11,182 bases of DNA. Source: Lachnospiraceae bacterium (lineage in GTDB: Bacteria > Bacillota > Clostridia > Lachnospirales > Lachnospiraceae). Positions 7,282 through 11,182 of the stretch are shown piece after piece; the first letter of the stretch is position 1; every line of letters starts with the position of its first letter. The stretch covers positions 1 to 11,182 of the forward strand of contig JAFUXY010000177.1 in the NCBI GenBank assembly GCA_017477005.1, written 5' to 3'. A program made the position numbers and the translations under genes. The notes beneath the pieces were generated by a model, which saw only the letters and a list, made by a program, of their open reading frames with translations, did not search any database and was not told the origin of the DNA.

Positions 7282-9171
7282 TTATTTTCGACTATTTATA
7301 ATTTCCTGAAGTTCTTGTATTATATATTCTCCTCCCACTTCTGCGCTATGATCCAGATTATATACATAGTCTTGGGCATATTGCTTAATGCTTTCTCTGT
7401 ACTGTGGAATACTATTCATCACCTCCTCTGTCACATTTGCAATCTTAGGCACTTCTTCTTTTTTTACAACTTTTCCCAAAACATCCCTCATCCATATATT
7501 AAATGGTTCCGTATCAATCCTTTGGTATTCCGGATTCATAATCTTCATAGGTGTATCAATAAAGATCACAGGTCTATATGTCGCAAACGAATACTCATAG
7601 GCTATACCAGACCAATCCGTAATCATCAAATCTGCTTCATATACTGTGTTGTTCAAAGAAAAATCTGTCTGTATTTCTATGTTTTCATTATTTTCATATT
7701 GCCTTTTTAGAAACTCCATGCGCTCGGGTTGATGACGAACGTGCTGAGGATGCGGTCTGACAACTATATTATAATCGGTATTTTTCAAACTATCCAACAT
7801 TTCATCCAAACAACTATCCACAATATTGTCCTTCTGCCACGATGGAGCTATCAGAATTGTCTTTTTTTTGGTTTCCGCACCTTGTTTCTCCTTAAAATCT
7901 TCTCTCATATCGTCCAATAGACTATACCCCCATTGAACCAACTTTCTTTTGGGAAGCTGATATGCCTCCTCTGTTTTCAAAGCCTCCTCCACTTGATGCT
8001 TCCCTGTGCAAAAAACGGTATCGAAATGATCCGTCGATCCTTTTCGCATTGTAAGATTCAGGGAGCACATGCTATGCGGGATAAAGATGTAATCAATATC
8101 CTTTTTTATATAACTTCGCTTGATATGATAATTCTCCAAATCCGGCATAGTCATAACTACTATATCCGCTTCCATTTTCATCATTAGCGTGATCAATTTG
8201 TTTTCACCAATATAATATGGCTTGATCTGCTGCTTGGTCCTGCTCAACTCAAATATCTGATCTTGGGGATCACTGGTAATGTAATGGATCGTGACATTCG
8301 TATTATCCAAAATATACTCAATTATTCCCTTGAAATATTTATAAAACCCACTGCTCTCTGAATAAAAGACGAGATGTTTGTTTTCAATAGAAAAAAACCG
8401 TTTATAATCCGCTTTCTCTCGGCGTTTATCTTCACGGCTTCTCTTTTTACCCTGATCGACCGATTTCAGCTCCTCTAACTCCTTCTTCGTTTTTTCAAGT
8501 TCTTCTTCGTCCACATAATCCATCGGATCAAGTACTTTGTTCAATATCCATTGCTGTATCATTGAAAAGAGATTGCTTGCCACCCAGTACAAGGCTACTC
8601 CACCAGGCACATACCAGCCCAAAATCAACGAAATACCTACAGAAAGACCCATCGTAAAATACTGCATTCCTTTGCTTTGCTCAGCCTGCAAGATATTGCT
8701 TTTATTTTGTGAAATGGAAAGCATCAGTGATGACAAACCCGCAGCCAGTGGAGAAATAATGTATACCCCTTTGTTTACATACGGCAATACACTCAGATCC
8801 AATCCCAGAAACCATATATTGTAAGTCCCCTTAGCGATCGTTTCTCTGACTGCACCTATTAATCCCAATAAAATTATAATCTGAATCAATGTAGGAACAA
8901 CCGTAATAAACGGATTGTAGCCATGCTCCTTGTAAAGTTTCTGTTGCTCTTCTGCTATTGTTTCAGCATCTCCATAATGATGAATTTTGATCTTATTCAA
9001 CTCTGGAGTCATACTGACAATTTTAATGGAATTTTTTTGAAGCCACAAACTCAATGGAAACAATACGATTTTACTTAAAAGCGTAAATAATATAATTGCT
9101 CCACCGAAATTGTTACAAATATGGTAGCACAAATCTAGAATTATACCAAAAAACAAGTTAATCGAATTCAT
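7282..9171 (-). CDS. YidC/Oxa1 insertase fused to a CDP-glycerol glycerophosphotransferase-like domain
   Basis: A single open frame of 629 residues joins two families. Residues 1-215 match the YidC/Oxa1/SpoIIIJ core: an ILFTLLSKIVLFPL helix with a positive residue (Lys34) where YidC has its groove Arg, the MTPELNKIK cytoplasmic hairpin, the EHGYNPF loop, LGLDLS, and the hallmark PGGVALYWVASNLFSMIQQ (189-207). There is no lipoprotein signal. Residues 216-260 are a charged linker, first acidic (EEELEKTKKELEEL) then basic. Residues about 262-629 are a TagB/TagF-like transferase: His366 in IPHSMCS, YDxx-type HFDTVFCTG (382-390), VRPHP (His474) and TDWSG (518-522). The usual HG at the first histidine is HS here, which suggests a divergent subfamily. 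The start has GAGG seven bases upstream and lies 13 bases after the preceding stop. The natural substrate of either half is unknown; the transferase should sit on the inner face of the membrane. Confidence 0.93.
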   Translation of the reverse strand: MNSINLFFGIILDLCYHICNNFGGAIILFTLLSKIVLFPLSLWLQKNSIKIVSMTPELNKIKIHHYGDAETIAEEQQKLYKEHGYNPFITVVPTLIQIIILLGLIGAVRETIAKGTYNIWFLGLDLSVLPYVNKGVYIISPLAAGLSSLMLSISQNKSNILQAEQSKGMQYFTMGLSVGISLILGWYVPGGVALYWVASNLFSMIQQWILNKVLDPMDYVDEEELEKTKKELEELKSVDQGKKRSREDKRREKADYKRFFSIENKHLVFYSESSGFYKYFKGIIEYILDNTNVTIHYITSDPQDQIFELSRTKQQIKPYYIGENKLITLMMKMEADIVVMTMPDLENYHIKRSYIKKDIDYIFIPHSMCSLNLTMRKGSTDHFDTVFCTGKHQVEEALKTEEAYQLPKRKLVQWGYSLLDDMREDFKEKQGAETKKKTILIAPSWQKDNIVDSCLDEMLDSLKNTDYNIVVRPHPQHVRHQPERMEFLKRQYENNENIEIQTDFSLNNTVYEADLMITDWSGIAYEYSFATYRPVIFIDTPMKIMNPEYQRIDTEPFNIWMRDVLGKVVKKEEVPKIANVTEEVMNSIPQYRESIKQYAQDYVYNLDHSAEVGGEYIIQELQEIINSRK

Positions 9172-9178
9172 TTCTCAT

Positions 9179-9182
9179 CCTC
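9179..9182 (-). promoter_or_regulatory. Ribosome binding site for the YidC-transferase fusion
   Basis: GAGG on the minus strand, seven bases before the ATG at 9171-9169, within the 13-base gap after the sulfatase-like gene. A modest site, but no better start is nearby. Confidence 0.55.
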
Positions 9183-9184
9183 GC

Positions 9185-11182
9185 CTATTTATCAATCTTC
9201 ATTGAGATCAGCCAAAAGGTGGTTGTTCTATTTAACAACTCCTCGTCCATCTGTTCATCCGGTATCGTCGGAAACTCAAATTCTAATGCGAGGACTTTTG
9301 ACGTATCGAAAGAATTGACATCTATGTCAAAAGATATCCCCCTCCCTATTGCTTTGTCATCTATATTATCATGCTTAACCTCTTTCCCATTTGCCTTTAT
9401 TATATATTCCAGACCACGCTTCGTAAGACTATGTAAACGAATGTTTGCATTTAAAGTCCCTGTTTTGGGCAAATCATAAAAGGGTATCTCCATTTTTGCG
9501 TAAGCTCCACGCAATCTCGTAGAAAAACCACTATTTTCAGCAAAACCTTCAACCGCATATCGATTACCTGTTGTATCTGAGTCAAAACGTAAAACAGTGC
9601 CAAGAGAATAGGGAACTTCTGAGCCATCTATATCTTTATACGATTTTATTTCTCTTAATGCGTCTGTATCCCAAGCATCTTCTGTAGTCACATATTCCAC
9701 TATTTCATAGTCTGCTTTTCTTACACCGGCATTATAGAAAAAATGTCTCTCTCTTTTCTCTCCTTCCTTTAGGGAGTGGATATCCTCTCCATATTTATTC
9801 ATTGTATCCTCTTCACCAGTGAGATGTTCTAGAAATACTGGCAAATCGAACAAGGAAACAGATTCTCTTTTGGTTTGATATTTTCCTATACTGTTTTTTT
9901 CTTTTATAAGAAATATAGGGCGTTCTGCTAGATTGATATCCCCATGATCTGCTGTTATAATCACGGTCGTCTTATCATAAATACCCTTTTCTTTTAAATC
10001 CTTCAACATTTCTGCTATTCTTGTAAAATTCCCTGCAACCTGTGATTCTACTGTCGCTCCATTACCGACATCTCCATTATTTAGCATTCGATAAGGTTTG
10101 TGAGCCCCACGCAAATGATATATTCGGACTGACTTTTTCCCATCTCCAATCGTGAAGCGTTGCTCTCTAAAGTCATTATAAAAAGCAGTATCACTGGTAG
10201 AATTCATCGCATATGTTTCCGCTTTGTCTATCGCCTCATCAAACTCTGATGTATCCATCAGAAAATATTTTTTTAAATAGTGCGGGACAAATTTAAACAT
10301 CGTCAACTTGAATACCTTATTTGCAAAAAGAGTTCTTGATCCTACTTTTGCACCACCCGAATCAAAATTTGTAATATAATCTACGCACTTTTCTGAAAAC
10401 AATGGCGTCTCAGAATATAAACCTATATCATACCCGGATTTATGCATCATTGCCAACGGATTCTCGTCTCCATATATTTTGTCTTTGTATTCTGAGTACA
10501 ACTCTGAATATGTAAATGGTATACCAGAAAACATTGAGGGAACTGCGATAAACGTCCGAGCTCCACTGCCAATAACATTTTCATAGTGACTAAAACCCTC
10601 CAATTTATCTGTGTAATCTGGATTTTTAGTGATGAAATCCGAGTAATATTCTTCATCCAATGTATCTAATACAAATATAATCACATTTTCATCTCCAGAC
10701 AGTTCAAACATCCCTTGCTTAGTAATACTAAACTCAGTATTGCCATTCGGATTATAAGAAAAAATTTGAACAATGAATGCAGGGATCTGTATCACCGTAA
10801 GAAAGATACTTATATAGCTTATTACTTTATAAAATTTGTCTGTTTTGGGTTTCAGAAACTCTAATAATATAAATGGAAATGCCAAACATACTATCCAAAT
10901 TGATGTATCCAGTACACCATATCTCGTATAATGATCCCATGCTATATCTGATCCATCCAATACCCCAGAACCATAGCTGATGTTGATGTAATTCCCTTGT
11001 ATGTATAACCCTAATGCTAATCCAAATAATATTTTGTAAAATATGTATTTATTCTTTTCAGATAATACAAAAAATAAAATAAAACCCAACATTGGTATAA
11101 TAATAGATGCTGGTAACACTACAGACAAAACATCAAGTGGTCCAAACCAAAAATTTTCTGCATTTGGCAGATAAAGACTAAA
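9185..11182 (-). CDS. Membrane-bound sulfatase/LTA-synthase-like phosphotransferase (5' end outside window)
   Basis: The frame is open to the right edge, giving 665 visible residues. An internal TTG at 11128 is not a convincing start, because the upstream codons read NFWFGPLDVLSVVLP, which continue a normal membrane segment. Counting from the edge, about 19-142 contain four likely membrane helices with hydrophilic loops. About 165-460 is an extracellular alkaline-phosphatase-superfamily domain: NVIIFVLDTLD (metal Asp173), GSGARTF (candidate nucleophile Thr210), LRGAHKPY (His361) and TTVIITADHGD (Asp412, His413). LtaS uses Glu, Thr, Asp and His in comparable places, here with Asp for Glu. About 523-665 is a beta-rich C-terminal module with YAVEGFAENSG and a closing FWLISMKI strand, of a kind found attached to membrane polysaccharide enzymes. 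It probably transfers or removes phospho-alcohol groups on a surface polymer, outside the cell. The substrate cannot be read from sequence. It is the most upstream gene in view. Confidence 0.87.
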   Translation of the reverse strand, partial: FSLYLPNAENFWFGPLDVLSVVLPASIIIPMLGFILFFVLSEKNKYIFYKILFGLALGLYIQGNYINISYGSGVLDGSDIAWDHYTRYGVLDTSIWIVCLAFPFILLEFLKPKTDKFYKVISYISIFLTVIQIPAFIVQIFSYNPNGNTEFSITKQGMFELSGDENVIIFVLDTLDEEYYSDFITKNPDYTDKLEGFSHYENVIGSGARTFIAVPSMFSGIPFTYSELYSEYKDKIYGDENPLAMMHKSGYDIGLYSETPLFSEKCVDYITNFDSGGAKVGSRTLFANKVFKLTMFKFVPHYLKKYFLMDTSEFDEAIDKAETYAMNSTSDTAFYNDFREQRFTIGDGKKSVRIYHLRGAHKPYRMLNNGDVGNGATVESQVAGNFTRIAEMLKDLKEKGIYDKTTVIITADHGDINLAERPIFLIKEKNSIGKYQTKRESVSLFDLPVFLEHLTGEEDTMNKYGEDIHSLKEGEKRERHFFYNAGVRKADYEIVEYVTTEDAWDTDALREIKSYKDIDGSEVPYSLGTVLRFDSDTTGNRYAVEGFAENSGFSTRLRGAYAKMEIPFYDLPKTGTLNANIRLHSLTKRGLEYIIKANGKEVKHDNIDDKAIGRGISFDIDVNSFDTSKVLALEFEFPTIPDEQMDEELLNRTTTFWLISMKIDK

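Noticed and set aside
7273..7710. A 145-codon plus-strand frame resembling a hydrophobic protein
   Set aside because: It is antisense to the transferase domain of the YidC fusion; its hydrophobicity comes from the reverse complement of charged codons.
11126..11128. TTG as the start of the sulfatase-like gene
   Set aside because: The frame stays open to the window edge, and the upstream residues look like a natural part of the membrane region, so the true start is outside.
1..11182. Insertion sequences, CRISPR arrays, tRNAs or long repeats
   Set aside because: I saw no transposase motifs, no repeat-spacer pattern, no tRNA-like cloverleaf and no long direct or inverted repeats; the space is almost fully coding.

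Overview
The window is an AT-rich, densely packed stretch of bacterial DNA in which all seven recognisable genes lie on the minus strand, so the operon reads from right to left. Strong AGGAGG-type ribosome binding sites, GTG starts, low GC and relatives of teichoic acid enzymes suggest a Gram-positive Bacillota, probably a clostridial lineage. This is inferred from style and content; no species marker is present. There are no RNA genes, insertion sequences, CRISPR arrays or clear terminators. The longest gap between genes is 41 bases, so no stretch is left unexplained. Both end genes run off the window.

In order of transcription: (1) 11182-9185, a membrane protein with an extracellular sulfatase/LTA-synthase-like domain and a C-terminal beta module, N-terminus outside the window. 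(2) 9171-7282, a fusion of a YidC/Oxa1 insertase core to a CDP-glycerol glycerophosphotransferase-like domain. (3) 7240-7025, a 71-residue single-pass membrane protein of unknown function. (4) 7024-5012, a three-domain enzyme: LicC-like nucleotidyltransferase, TagD-like cytidylyltransferase and phosphoenolpyruvate mutase. (5) 5012-3900, an iron-type alcohol dehydrogenase, probably phosphonoacetaldehyde reductase. (6) 3903-2779, phosphonopyruvate decarboxylase. (7) 2751-1, a very large TagF-type polymerase/transferase with a degenerate GT2-like N-terminus, C-terminus outside the window.

Genes 4, 6 and 5, in reaction order, form a complete route from phosphoenolpyruvate to phosphonopyruvate, phosphonoacetaldehyde and 2-hydroxyethylphosphonate (HEP). 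The cytidylyltransferase domains fused to the mutase could activate HEP as CMP-HEP, as the bifunctional Fom1 enzyme does in fosfomycin synthesis. Genes 1, 2 and 7 resemble enzymes that transfer or polymerise phospho-alcohols at the cell surface. The simplest joint reading is a cell-surface phosphonate locus: HEP, possibly together with glycerol phosphate, is activated with CTP and built into a teichoic-acid-like or capsular polymer. The pathway enzymes are well supported by motifs. The polymer is an inference.

The most unusual items are the YidC-transferase fusion, the two different nucleotidyltransferase folds fused to one PEP mutase, and the unknown small membrane protein between them.
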